Source: Atkinsonella hypoxylon (lineage: Eukaryota > Ascomycota > Sordariomycetes > Hypocreales > Clavicipitaceae). From it: a stretch of 64,000 bases of DNA. Under the pieces are notes generated by a model. That model was not told the DNA's origin. It did not search any database and was given only the letters and a program-made list of their open reading frames with translations. Every line of letters begins with the position of its first letter. Position 1 is the first letter of the stretch. The stretch is from contig JFHB01000058.1 of NCBI GenBank assembly GCA_000729835.1, positions 62,001 to 126,000 on the forward strand. The letters are read 5' to 3'. This document shows positions 10,411 through 21,467 of this stretch, in pieces. Position numbers and translations under genes: made by a program.

Positions 10411-11530
10411 ATAGGTCTTAAAGGTCTATTAAAATCCACTAATCTTAATACATCCTTAAAGCCCTAGAAAGATTTAAAATACTAGATACTAAGCTGGCTT
10501 CTATCCCTATACAGCCGGGAATTCTAAAGCAACTAGTTACAAAACTCCTCTTAAAATCCAATTATAAGCTTTATTAGAGCATAATAGGCACTATAATGTA
10601 CCTAATGTTGCTAACTAGGGCTAACATTGCTTTTTCTGTTCAGTGGCTATTAACCTTCCTAGCTAAGCCCTATATAGAGCACCTAAACGCCTCTAAGCAC
10701 CTCCTAAGGTACTTAAGTGGTACTAGAAGCTTTACTATTATTTATAAGCATTTTAGTCTATACTCTATAGGGTCTTCTTCTAAAGCTTCTAGCTCTAAAG
10801 AAGTACTTAAGACCCTCCTTAGTTATTGCAATAGCGATTTTGCCAGTAATAAAATCTCTTCTAAATTAACCTATACTTATCTATATAAGCTAGCTAGTGG
10901 ACCTATTAGTTAGAAATCAAAGAAAGCTAGTACTATTGCTCTTTCCACCTTAGAAGCAGAATCTAATGTATTATCTAAAGCTATTAGGGAATTAGAGTAG
11001 CTCTACAGCCTTTTTAAGGAGATAAAGCTGCCTTTAACCCCTCCTATTCCTATTAGGTGTAATAATTAAGGCGCTATAGTTACTGCTTACAACTTAACGT
11101 TATATAGTAGAACTAAGCACACCCTTTTGAAGTTTAACTACATTAGGGAAAAGATTCATAAAGGTATAGCTAAGGTTAGTTATATTAATATAAATTAGAT
11201 GCCAGCAGATAGCCTAACTAAGCCTCTTGCTATTTAAAAGCATTAACAATTTATTAAGTTACTAGAGCTTTCTAGCTAGCTTATAAAAGCAACAAAAACA
11301 CTTAAAAAATCGAAAAGCAACGAAAAAACAGTTAAAAATTGAAAACAACAAAAACAATCAACAACAACTAGTTATATTCAACTATAACTACCCTGGAATT
11401 GCTGGAATTAGTTATATTATTTAGTCCTGTTATTAGTACTGTATTTTTATTAGTTAATTCTAACTTAGATATCCTTTAAAGGAGCTAAGTTGCTTATAGA
11501 ACTAGTTACTTCTTACATTTCTAGAGGGAG
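10411..11530 (+). pseudogene. Copia-B#2: 3' half of RT and RNase H
   Basis: Starts abruptly in mid-RT, at the point matching 8571 of Copia-B#1, right after the #1 LTR. The simplest reading is that Copia-B#1 inserted into Copia-B#2 in the same orientation, with ATAGG as the target duplication; the rest of #2 is left of the window. One open stretch (10596-10913) covers the MYLMLLTRANIAFSVQ to LYKLASGPIS part. It has an internal difference from #1 between the KH and EVLK blocks. Ends with the same Lys-rich tail and AGAGGGAG tract. Confidence 0.88.
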
Positions 11531-12241
11531 TGTTAAAAATAAGCTACCCTGTATAGCCTATTTTTATACTTACTAGTTGCCTGTTAGTTGCTCTATTACG
11601 TGACCCTAACTAGGTCTTGTTACGTTAATTTTTGGTAGAGATATTGCTGTTACTAGATACAAAACATCTAGAATTAACTAAGGCAAAGTTGCCTAACCTA
11701 TAGTCAACTTTAACAGCAATTTTCTCTACAACTAGTAATAGTAGAAATTCAAGAAGTATACTATTTAAAAGCTAAGAATTAGGGCTATCTAATAGTATAA
11801 TTGTTAAATAGAGTTGCTTATAAGGGTTGCTTATTATTAGTAGAATTTATTAAATTGTACATATAGGCGTCTCGTTTATATAGCCGTAAGTTGATTTTTT
11901 TGTTTTTATATAGTAAATCTTTTTGCAGAAATTATAAAGTGGCCTACAAGCCCCTTCTAGCGACTACAGCCCGCTAATATAGTTAGTAGGTCTATAAGGG
12001 ACTAGAAAGATTTAAGATCCTACCCTTACTAACTTGTTCGTTACAGCGCTCTCAATATAAGATACCACTATTATTATAGTTATCTACTACCTCTACGTAA
12101 TCTATACTATACACTACAGCTTGATTTAGGCCGCTGTTGCTTCCACTACGTGATAATTGCTAGGAGTAATTACAGGTACTAAATCTAAGAGACCACTACC
12201 CTCTTAGATATCTAGTCCTGTAATCCCTATTATTTTCAATA
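11531..12241 (+). repeat. Copia-B#2 3' LTR
   Basis: About 711 bp, homologous to 9711-10410. Next to it on the right is minus-strand Gypsy-D pol, so Copia-B#2 inserted into Gypsy-D. The expected duplication TCTAG (12242-12246) has its partner outside the window. Confidence 0.9.
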
Positions 12242-13375
12242 TCTAGATATTGCAGTTTATTCCTTACTACTAATATTGCCTTTTAATAAGATTAATTGTT
12301 TTATATTAACCTCTATAGGCAAAAATAGGTAGTATATAAGCTTTATAAATTAAAGCTGTACATAAGAAGATCTTTCTGTTACTAGTTTAGACTAAGACTA
12401 CTAGCTTTCTATTGTAAGAACCTAGACCTTATTCTTTATTTTCTTTAACAATTAGGTCTACTAGGTTTAATTCTTAAAGTCTCTCTTATACACTTAATAT
12501 TATTATATTATTAATTTAATTAGGCAGTATTATCTTAAAGGTTTAGTCTAGAGCTTCTTAGGCTTTAATAGTAGAAGTGTTAATAGTCTTTCTTAATAGA
12601 GCATTAATAATAATATTATTCTTTCCTTTTTAATACTAGAAAGTAATATTAAAGTTAGCTAAGAAATTAGCCTATTTAACTTAACGTATTAACAGTAGCC
12701 TCTTAGTAAACTAATATAATAGTGCTTAGTAATTAGTAACAATAAAGAATTAAGTACTAAGTAGCTTAGGTTTAAAGTGCTGTAACGTCTAATCTACAGC
12801 TAATATTTCTTAATCCTAGATAGAATAAGCTCTTTCTGCTAGTATTATAGTCTTACTAAAATATCTAATAGGTTTCTATTTGTTATTGTCTTACAACTAT
12901 ATAATTACTCCTTCTATAGCATTACAAAAAGCGTTAGTCTCTACTTAGGTTTTCCTACTAGGTTAAAAGAAAGCTAATATAAGTGCTTAAGTAGCTAATT
13001 TCTTTATTAGATTAAATGCTTATTATTGTTCTAGTTTAATAATAAACATTATATTTTTCTTAAGTAAGTAATTTAGTAGTTCTACTATATTACTAGAATA
13101 ACTGTAGAATATATAGATATAATTATATAACCTAAGGAAGGATCTTAGTGTAGTCTTAAAAGTTAAATCTTTAATCTTCTAGCTAGTAATAGCTTTAATC
13201 TTAGCTAGATTAATTTATATGCCTTTTCTAACTTTAATTATTACTCCTAAGTAGTTAATACTTTTTATATTAAACTAGGATTTCTTAATATTACCTTAAA
13301 GATTAACTTTATATAATTAGTAAATAACTTATTTAACTTAAAACTAATAAACCTTTTCTACTTTATTATCTATAT
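12242..13375 (-). pseudogene. Gypsy-D(-) copy, RT C-terminus, RNase H and start of integrase
   Basis: Reverse complement of about 27715-28860 in Gypsy-D(+), with shared block order. Read on the minus strand it runs from just after the RT active-site block, through RNase H, to the integrase zinc-finger region, where Copia-B#2 cut it off. Its upstream continuation is at 21468, on the far side of Gypsy-C. Heavily RIP-mutated; no usable frame. Confidence 0.9.
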
Positions 13376-13698
13376 TGTTATGGACTCGAGCCTTAGGCTC
13401 GGGTCTTTCAGTAGAGGGAGAACAGCAGAAGAGGGACAAAGGTCTATGTAGGTAAAGGGATAGAAGTAAGCTGCATTTATCTAGGGGTTAGCTAGGCTTT
13501 ACTAGGCCCTAGAGAGAGAACCTTAGCTATAGAGTATATACTAAAAGGGGCTCCTAAGGGAATAGACCTACCCCTAAATATATAGTATAGAGGTATAGAG
13601 AGGCTTTTAGTTCCTTCTCTCTTTCTCTCTTTCTCTCTATAATTATAGTTTTTATTATAAACGCTAGTTAGTAGCAGCTACTAGGTTAGTCTATTATA
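13376..13698 (+). repeat. Gypsy-C 5' LTR
   Basis: 323 bp, starting TGTTATGGACTCGAGCC. The outer start is unmutated, while the inner end reads GTCTATTATA where the other LTR has GTCCATTACA. A short inverted repeat near the start (CGAGCCTTAGGCTCG) could form a hairpin. Confidence 0.92.
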
Positions 13699-15180
13699 TA
13701 CTATAATTATTCTATAAATAGAACACTAGTAAGAACAATATTGTTTAGTTATAGCAATAAGGGCCTAGCTAGTTAGCTTAAGTACCCTTTTAACCTCTAT
13801 AGAGAGGTAGAGGAAAATACAGTAGAAATTAGCTAAAAAGCAGTAAAAATTGTAGTACTTTACGAATTAGTTAAGAGCTAATCTCTATAGATAAAGGAAC
13901 TATAACGCTTTATAATAAACTATATATAGAAAGAGAAGCAGCTTTAAGCTGCAGTAGGCTAGCAGCTAAAGAAACCTAAATAGAAGCTTTTATCTATAGT
14001 AAACCCTTACAATAGAAATAAATAGAGCTTTTAGGCTTAGTAAATAGCAATTACCTAAAAGCTTTAAGCTAATAGCGCCTTTATAGGCATAATATAGAAC
14101 TAGTAGTACTATTTATACTAAAGCTTATTGCTTAAGGTTTAGTAAAGAGTAGCTACCTATTATAAGGTAGGTAAAGTAAAGGAATATAATATATAGAGGT
14201 TCCTTAATTACTTAGAATTAGTCTTTATAGATCCTTACTAATAGAACTAAGCTTTAATTAAGCTTAATTAGCTTTAATAGAGTAATAATAAGTAGTTTAT
14301 AGAATTCTATATTTATTTTAAGAAGAAAATCGCGCTAGTAGAAGGGGCTAACTAGAATAACAGTGTAAAGTTAGCTAAGTTATAAACAGCGCTTAATAAA
14401 AAAATAAGGAATTATAGTGTAAAGAGAGATATTCTCTATTATAACTACCTTTAAGCAGTAGAGCGCTACTATAGTATTACGTTAAACCTTAAGTTATATT
14501 ATATTAAGGAACAACACTAGCTAAAACGTAGCTCTAGCTCTAAAGAGCCCTAGAATAGCAATATTAAGATAACTAGAGTTAATACTATAGAAACCTAATA
14601 AAGATAGAAAAGGAGTATAAAGAAATCTAGAGTAAAATAACTAGATAAGGATGCTCTATAAGTAAAGTAAGTATTTAAGGCTAAACTTAAAAAACGCTGC
14701 TAAAAGAGGTAATACCTTTAGTATAAGTTATTTTAATACTATATTTAAGGATATAGATAGCAACTAGTAGAATATAAGCTAAAGTTAACTAGCGTATAGG
14801 CAGCAGCAATAGATAATATATAGAAAGAGAGCTTTAATAAGTTAGAAAAAGGCTTACCCTTAGCCTTAAGCTTAATATAGAGGTAAAGGTAGTATAAACA
14901 ATATAATAACTCTTACTTAGTAGGCAGCTAAAAGAAGAATATAGAGAGATAACTAAGAAAATAGATATATTATTATTCTTTATCTCTATACTCTTTAACT
15001 AACTATTGTTCTATAATATATAAATAAATAGTAGGTATAACTACTTTACTGCAATAAGTAAGAGTTTAGTGCAATACCTTAGTCTAAAGTAGGTTCTATT
15101 GCTATATAAAAGAATAGTGTAAACAGTAGTAAAGGTTAAACAGTAGTTCTATAATAGCTACTAGAGAAGTGCCTTAATTG
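13699..15180 (+). pseudogene. Gypsy-C gag remnant
   Basis: After a leader of about 450 bp, a frame from about 14190 reads as a Gypsy-type gag. It has a block FLNYLELVFIDP, then EFYIYFKKKIALVEGANQ, with LAKLQTALNKKI downstream (to about 14420), and a basic C-terminal part with a degenerate Cys-containing stretch near 14690. In fungal Gypsy gags this region forms the capsid. Stops at Gln positions throughout. The exact start and the gag/pol boundary cannot be fixed. Confidence 0.65.
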
Positions 15181-18100
15181 CTTCTTTAGTTTGCTTATAA
15201 GCAGATATTAATAGCTAGGTCTTCTTAGTAGTAGCCTATATAATCCTAAGCTTAACCTAAGATTATATCTTTAAAAGCCTATAGTTAGCCTATAATAGAA
15301 TTATTCTTAATACTACTAGCTAAAGCCTATTAGTAGGTAAGGCTAAAGGCCTTATAATTTAAGCAGTAGAAGCTTAAGACGTTAAGAACCTAATAAGGCT
15401 AGTATTAGTAGTAGTTTATAGCGCTCTAATAAAATAGAGTAAGAGCTAAGAGGTTACTATATATTTTATTGCTATAAGCCTTTAAGAAATTACCTCTATA
15501 TTATTGTTATAAATATCCCTAGAAGGCCTTAATCTACTAATACTGCTACTTAAATTAAAGGACTTTTATAATCTTTTTAAAGAAGAGAAGGCCTAGAGCC
15601 TTTTGCTGTATAGAGAGAGGCTAGATTACTATATTAAGCTAAAATAGCAGCTAAATAGCTCCTTACTGTTACTGCTATAGGCTCTACTATATAATATACT
15701 GTAGAACTATTTATTAGAAATTAAAAGGTAAGTAATAGACCTAATAGATAAAGAATAGATCTAAGCTAGCTCCTTTTTAGCAGTAGTACCTATTCTTTTA
15801 ACTAAAAAGCTAAGTAAAGAATAGTAATTCTATATTAATTATTAAGCCCTTAATAAGATTATAGAATAGAACTATTACTTACTTCTCTTAATAAAGAAGA
15901 CGCTTAAGTTGTTATTAGAGGTACACTAGTTTACTAAACTAGATATATAGTTAGCCTTCTATAGAATCTAAATAGTAGATAGTAAGGAGTACCTTATAGC
16001 GTTTTACACCTAGTTTAGCCTCTTTAAATAGCTAGTTTGCCCCTTTAGGTTAATAAAGGCTTTAGCTATATTCTAATAATATATTAATAGTACACTAGAA
16101 GAGGCCCTTAGAGATTATATAACTACTTATCTAGATAATATCTTTATTTATACTAGAGGTTCTAGAAAAGACTATATATATAAGGTATAAAGAATTCTAG
16201 AAAAGTTATAGTTAGTAAGGCTGCACTTAGATCTTAAGAAATACTGCTTTACTATAACTAAAGTTAAATACCTTAGCTTTATAGTTATAGTAAGAAGGGA
16301 GATATACCTAAATCTAGAGAAGATTGCAGCTATTTAGGAGTAGTAAGCTTCTACTAGGTTATAAGGGGTATAAAGCTTCCTTAAATTTATAAACTTTTAC
16401 TGTAACTTTATATTAAATTTCTTAAATATTATAGAGCCTCTAGTTAACTTAGTAAAGAAAGGAGTTCTATTCTAGTAAATAGAAAAATATAAGAGGTTAT
16501 TTATAAGGCTTAAGGAGGCCTTTACCTTATACCTAGTCTTAGCCTAGTAGAACCCTAAGAAAAATATAGTAGTAAAGGCTAATTGCTTAAGAGAGGCCTT
16601 TAGTAGCTATTTATTCTAATATAATAAAGCTAGTGTACTGCAGCCTATAGTATACTATTTAGCTAGATTATCTCTAGCTTAATATAACTATACTATTTAC
16701 AATAAAGAACTTTTAGTAATAATATCTTACCTTAAAGCTTAAGTAGTAGAGTTATAGAGAGTAGTATATCCCTTTATAATCCTTATAGACTATAAGAATT
16801 TAGAATACTTTATATTTCTATAAGAGATCTTTAAGCATTAAGCTAGGTAGGTAGAGCTTCTCTTTCTTTTTAACTACTACCTATAATACTGCTTAGAGCT
16901 ATAAGTAGAGTAACTAGATATATTATTATAATAAGAGCAGGATTAAGATAGAGTAATACTATAGATAGGCTAGGTCCTTTAGCCCCTCTTTATTAGCTGC
17001 CTTAGCACTCTCTATAAAGATAAAGAGAAGGAGGAAGTTATAGAGAATATTAGAGTAGAAATAGCTAGTAAAGTAACGCTAGAAAGTTAACTAGCTATAG
17101 CTTTATAGGTGCTAGCTAGAACAACGCTATTCTTAAATAAATACTTATAGAGCCTATAGAACTAAAGAGTGCAAAAAGACCTAGTATACCTAATAAGGTT
17201 AAATATAGTCTAGAAGGGGGAGAGAAGGTTTCTATTAAAGGTAAAAACATAAGAATAGATTGTAGACTGCACCCTTAATATATAAGGGGCATTAGTCTAC
17301 TAGAGCTATCTCTAGGTCCTTAAGTATAAGCTATTAACTACTATACTAATATATAGAATATATAAGTTGCTAATATTAGGCTACCTAGGATAAAATACTA
17401 CATTTTAAGCATTAATATATAACTATTACTAGAATAGGCTGTCCTAAGATATTGCTTAATATATCTAAAACTACTACTATTATAGCAGCTAAAAGAGTAA
17501 GAGGTTGTAGTAAGGCCTTTTATAACCTATTCTAGCGCTAAATAGGTATTAGTTATAGATCTTTATAGATTTTATAATAGATTTACTAGCGCTAAACTAG
17601 GCTGCACTCTCTTACTTAATAGTTATTACTAATTAACTTTTAAAGTATATATAGTTAAAGGTAATAACCTCTATAGAGATAAAGAAATATACCTAGCAGT
17701 TTAAGTATTATTAGTAGTAGTTTTATAGGTTCCTAAAATAAATTATCTCTAACTGTAGTTTAAATTAGTTAAGTACCTTTTAGACTACTCTCTATTGCCT
17801 TATTAGAATTAAATAACTACTATTTATATTCTATTACCTATAGATAAATAGTAGAATAGAGAGAGTTAATTAGGAAGTATAAGTAATTCTATAGATTATA
17901 GTTGCCTTTTTGCAGTTTAACTAGCCTAAATATCTCTCTATATATTAGCTAGCTATTAATAATAGAAATTCCTTAGTAACTAGTATAAGTTTAAACTAAG
18001 TAATATATAGATATAATATAGACCTTATCTAAAAGCTTATAGATAAAGGGGAGTCCTAAGTTTTATATAAGAGGTAAGCTTTAGCGTTCCTTAAATAGCT

Positions 18101-18430
18101 ATAGAAAAGTATAAATATTACTTAAGCTACAATTAACTTTACTTAATAGAGGCAGTAAAAGTAGTTAAATAGAAGCTATAAGCTAGTAGAATAGTATAAG
18201 GTAGAGAACTTAGTTTAGCTAATACTTTATTATATTAAAATAAACTACTTAAGTTAAAAGCTTAATTAGGTTATAGTAAAGTATATAGTTATAGATATAC
18301 TAACACCTTTAACTATAAAGTTAGATATTTTACTAGAAATTTACTTAGTTTTCTATATTAACCTTATTAAGTAAATAGTAATAAACCCTTTACCTTTCTA
18401 GTAGCTAGTAAACTTAAGGCCTAGTCTTAA
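15180..18430 (+). pseudogene. Gypsy-C pol: protease, RT, RNase H, integrase, broken
   Basis: The RT keeps a FTKLDIQLAFYRI block (about 15932-15970) and a PFRLIKALAIFQQYIN block. The active site is YLDN (16128-16139) where YLDD is expected. RNase H follows (YYLARLSLAQYNYTIYNKEL, about 16650). The integrase zinc finger is degraded (YLG for HPG, Tyr for Cys) at about 17362-17475, and a core with a QIFIDFIIDL block starts near 17540. RT before integrase assigns it to Gypsy. Every domain has RIP-type stops. Confidence 0.88.
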
Positions 18431-18439
18431 GCTAACTAC

Positions 18440-18620
18440 AATAGATACTAACCTATTCCTTAAGGAATATAGAGTAAAGGAAATTCTAGCTACTAAAAAC
18501 ACCTTAAGCTAAAGAAGACACTATTAAGTGCTTATTAAATAGGTAAAGTTTATTTAGCTTATATAGAAACTACTAAAAAACTTTCTTAATATAGAGGCAT
18601 TAAACTAATTTAAGTTATAG
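18440..18620 (+). pseudogene. Gypsy-C chromodomain, broken
   Basis: Directly after integrase. The blocks EYRVKEILATKN, RRHYQVLIK and NFLNIEALNQF match the chromodomain that ends chromovirus integrases. The Trp of the K-W-x-G/K-F core is now TAG. In this clade the domain steers integration to heterochromatin by binding methylated histone H3. That is family knowledge; the copy here is dead. Confidence 0.82.
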
Positions 18621-18752
18621 TAAAAAGACGCTTAATTTAATAATAAGCTTAGTAAAAGTATAGTAAAATTTTATATAAACTTTAATAATAACTTAGTTAC
18701 CTTTAACTAAAAACAAAAGAAAATAAACTTCTCTTTATAGAGGCCTATATAA

Positions 18753-18790
18753 CTATAAAAAAAAAAAATAAATAAAAAAAAAATAAAAGA
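18753..18790 (+). repeat. A-rich low-complexity tract
   Basis: Runs of A broken by single T between the chromodomain and the downstream frame of Gypsy-C. Nothing else seen in it. Confidence 0.8.
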
Positions 18791-18826
18791 AATTTTCTTA
18801 GTAAGTAGTAAAAGAGTATTAGTACT

Positions 18827-20450
18827 TATAGTATAGAGGTATAACTACTTAAAAGGTGCTCTATTGCTCTTTAAGTAGTTATAAAATAGAAGCTAAAGGA
18901 ACTATATAGTGTCCCTAGAGTAGCGTAAAAGCTAGAGCTAGAATAGTAGTACTAGTAAAAGGTATAGAGGCTAGAGTAAGTAAGAATATAACTAATACTC
19001 TAGATTAAGGCCTTACTCTAGTAGGTATAAGTAAGAATATAATATCTTAAATAGCTTAGCGCCTTAGGTATAAAGGTATAGTTCTAAGGGGGAGAAAGAT
19101 AAAGAAGAAGAAAGCTAAAGGAATAGTAAGCTAAGTTAGAGTTATATACTCTAGAAATATAAATAGTAATTAGCGCTATAAGTAGTTTAAGCTTTTAAGC
19201 TCTACCTAAAGGTAGATATATTCCTAGTGTATTACCTTAAGGTTATTCTATAAGAGTAAAAGGATAATATATAGTAGTAAAGGAGCTTTATATAGCAGTA
19301 AAGAGGCAATAGTAGTAGAGGTTAGTAGTATATAATAAAGTATAGGTATAGGTAGAGGCAATAATAAAGGTATAGTAATAGCAGTAGTAGTAGTAGGTAT
19401 AGAAAAGAATAAGAAGTTATTATTAATATCTATAGAGATATACTTATACTTATTAGGGTTAAACTTATTGTTCTTTAGAACAATAAAGGCTATAGTACTC
19501 TTATAGATTGCAGAAGAAGAGAAAGTAAGTATAAAAAAACTACTAGCTTAAGTTATATAATAAAAAGAAGAAGAGAGTATAACCTTCTTTTCTATATAAT
19601 TAGCAGTAAGTGCATTCTTAAGAATAGTATTATAGTAATTATATATATTTAAGAACTTATAGGTAAGAATAGTTTAGTAGATAAGCTAGCTAAAGTAAGA
19701 AGGAATTAATATAAACTTAACTATAAAACCTTAGTTAATAAGTTTCTATATTTTAGTAAAGTAATACTATAGGTAAGAATACTTAGTAAAGAGGCTTAAA
19801 TTCTAGATATAGCCTCTATACCTCTATATATATAGTTAGTATTCTCTTCTTTAGCTAGAATAATAGTTATATAAGCCCTTCTTATAAAGGTTATTACAAT
19901 ATAGTATATAAATATCTTTAAGAATATTGCTATTAAATAGCTCTAAATTGTTTAAGTCCCTTTATATAAAGAAACTATAGATATAGCAGCAATAAGGAAC
20001 TATTAGCGCTATAGAAGTAGAAGCAGTAAGGGCGCTAGCGCTAGTAATATAGCTATTAAAGTTCTAAATATATTTTAGGTTAGTAAAAGAATAAGCTATA
20101 TATAGATAAAGAAGTAGTGTACTTTAGGCTAATAGAACAATATTTTGCGATTTTAATTAGCTAGCTACTTATAGTTAGATAAATTCTATTTAGAGGCAAT
20201 AGAAGAGAGTTCTTTTACGTTAAAAGAAGTAGCAGCAGTTATATAGTATAAGGAGGAATTTTAAGAAGTAACAATAGAATTATTTATTTATAATATAGAG
20301 GTAAGATATAATATAAAGAAGGAAGAAAAAGGTAAAGAAAAAAGAAAAGGAATTATTTATTTTTATATTAGAAATAGCTAAAGGCTAGCTACTAGTTTAT
20401 TGTATATAAAAGAGATAATAATAACAATAACTATTTACGCTCTACTAGCT
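18827..20450 (+). pseudogene. Unrecognised long degenerate frame downstream of Gypsy-C pol
   Basis: If TAG/TAA are read as former Gln/Trp, one frame stays coherent for about 540 codons between the chromodomain and the 3' LTR. It has basic stretches (about 19080-19130), acidic/amphipathic blocks such as EEEKVSIKKLLAQV (about 19514-19560) and FTLKEVAAVIQYKEEFQE (about 20210-20265), and a Lys/Glu tail. I recognise no domain. In TpA-rich RIP sequence stop patterns alone are weak evidence, so it could also be non-coding or a degraded nested insertion. Typical fungal chromoviruses have little sequence between chromodomain and LTR, so its presence is odd. Confidence 0.4.
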
Positions 20451-20503
20451 GTTAGTTTATTATACGCTAAGAGAATAACACTAATAATAACTATTTACGC
20501 TCT
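20384..20503 (+). repeat. 60-bp tandem duplication in Gypsy-C 3' region
   Basis: Two adjacent units sharing the TTAGTTTAT-type start and the AACTATTTACGCTCT end, offset by exactly 60 bp, with scattered substitutions. Function unknown. Confidence 0.75.
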
Positions 20504-21144
20504 ATACCCTTAATAACGCCCCTTATATATAGATAGGTTATATATAACTAATAACTGTTTATAATAATAATAAGAATAAGAGAAAGAGAGTGCTTTCTAG
20601 TTAATAAAAGGGATTATTATATAATAATTGCTTTAAACGTAAGAAGACCTAAGGATATAAGTAGTTTATACGCTAGTAACACTAGCATTATAGCTAGCGC
20701 CTATATAATAGGTAGATAATTAATAGCTATATATAGAGAATTATAAGGTAGAGAGAGGTAGAGGGTTAATAGACCCTAGAAGAGTATAATTAAGTAGAAG
20801 GGAGCGTAATTAATCTATTATAATGTAACTAATAGGTTAGTTAGTAGAGCAATTAACAGCTGTTGCTAAGGTGCTATAGGCAATTAGAGGGAAAGGGGGT
20901 AGAGTAAATATCTATTTATATATTAGCTCTACAACGCTGCACTAACAATAACTAGTGCATTAGTGCAGCAATAGAGCAGCTAGAGTAAAGCGCTTAGGCG
21001 TAAATGTTATACCTCTATTTTTTTTATAAGTAAACAATAGAGGAAATATAAAGGGGGAGCAGATAGAGTATTAGCTACTATCTGCAGCACCTACTATAAA
21101 CAACAAAAGAGATTATTATAGAGCCTAAGGGAAGAAGAAGAATA
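20504..21144 (+). other. Gypsy-C 3' untranslated region and polypurine tract
   Basis: No convincing frame. It contains AAAGGGGGAG near 21052 and ends with a purine run AAGGGAAGAAGAAGAA (about 21127-21142) touching the 3' LTR, the position of a plus-strand primer. Confidence 0.6.
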
Positions 21145-21467
21145 TATTATAGACTTAAGCCTTAAGCTTAGGTCTTTTAGTAGAGAGAGAATAGCAGAAG
21201 AGAGATAGAGGTCTATATAGGTAAAGGGATAGAAGTAAGCTGCATTTGTCTAGAGGTTAGCTAGGCTTTACTAGGCTCTAAAGAGAGGACCTTAGCTATA
21301 GAGTATATACTAAAAGGGGCTCCTAAGGGGATAGACCTACCCCTAGATATATAGTACAGGGGTATAGGGAGGCTTCTAGTTCCTTCTCTCTTCCTCCCTT
21401 CCTCCCTATAATTATAGTTCTCATTATAGACGCTAGTTAGCAGCAGCCACTAGGTCAGTCCATTACA
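21145..21467 (+). repeat. Gypsy-C 3' LTR
   Basis: 323 bp, the same length as the 5' LTR. The inner start is RIP-altered (TATTATAGACTTAAG), and the outer end is unmutated (GTCAGTCCATTACA). Confidence 0.92.

Larger units (their letters stand above)
13376..21467 (+). mobile_element. Gypsy-C: complete chromovirus-type LTR retrotransposon, RIP-inactivated
   Basis: An 8092-bp element between two 323-bp LTRs (13376-13698 and 21145-21467), inserted in the RT gene of Gypsy-D(-). The host sequence joins at a shared ATAT on both sides (a 4-bp match; a full 5-bp duplication is not visible). Order: gag, protease/RT/RNase H/integrase, chromodomain, then an unusual stretch of about 2.5 kb before the 3' LTR that holds a long unrecognised frame. 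A further solo LTR of this family is at 33912-34234. Confidence 0.92.
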
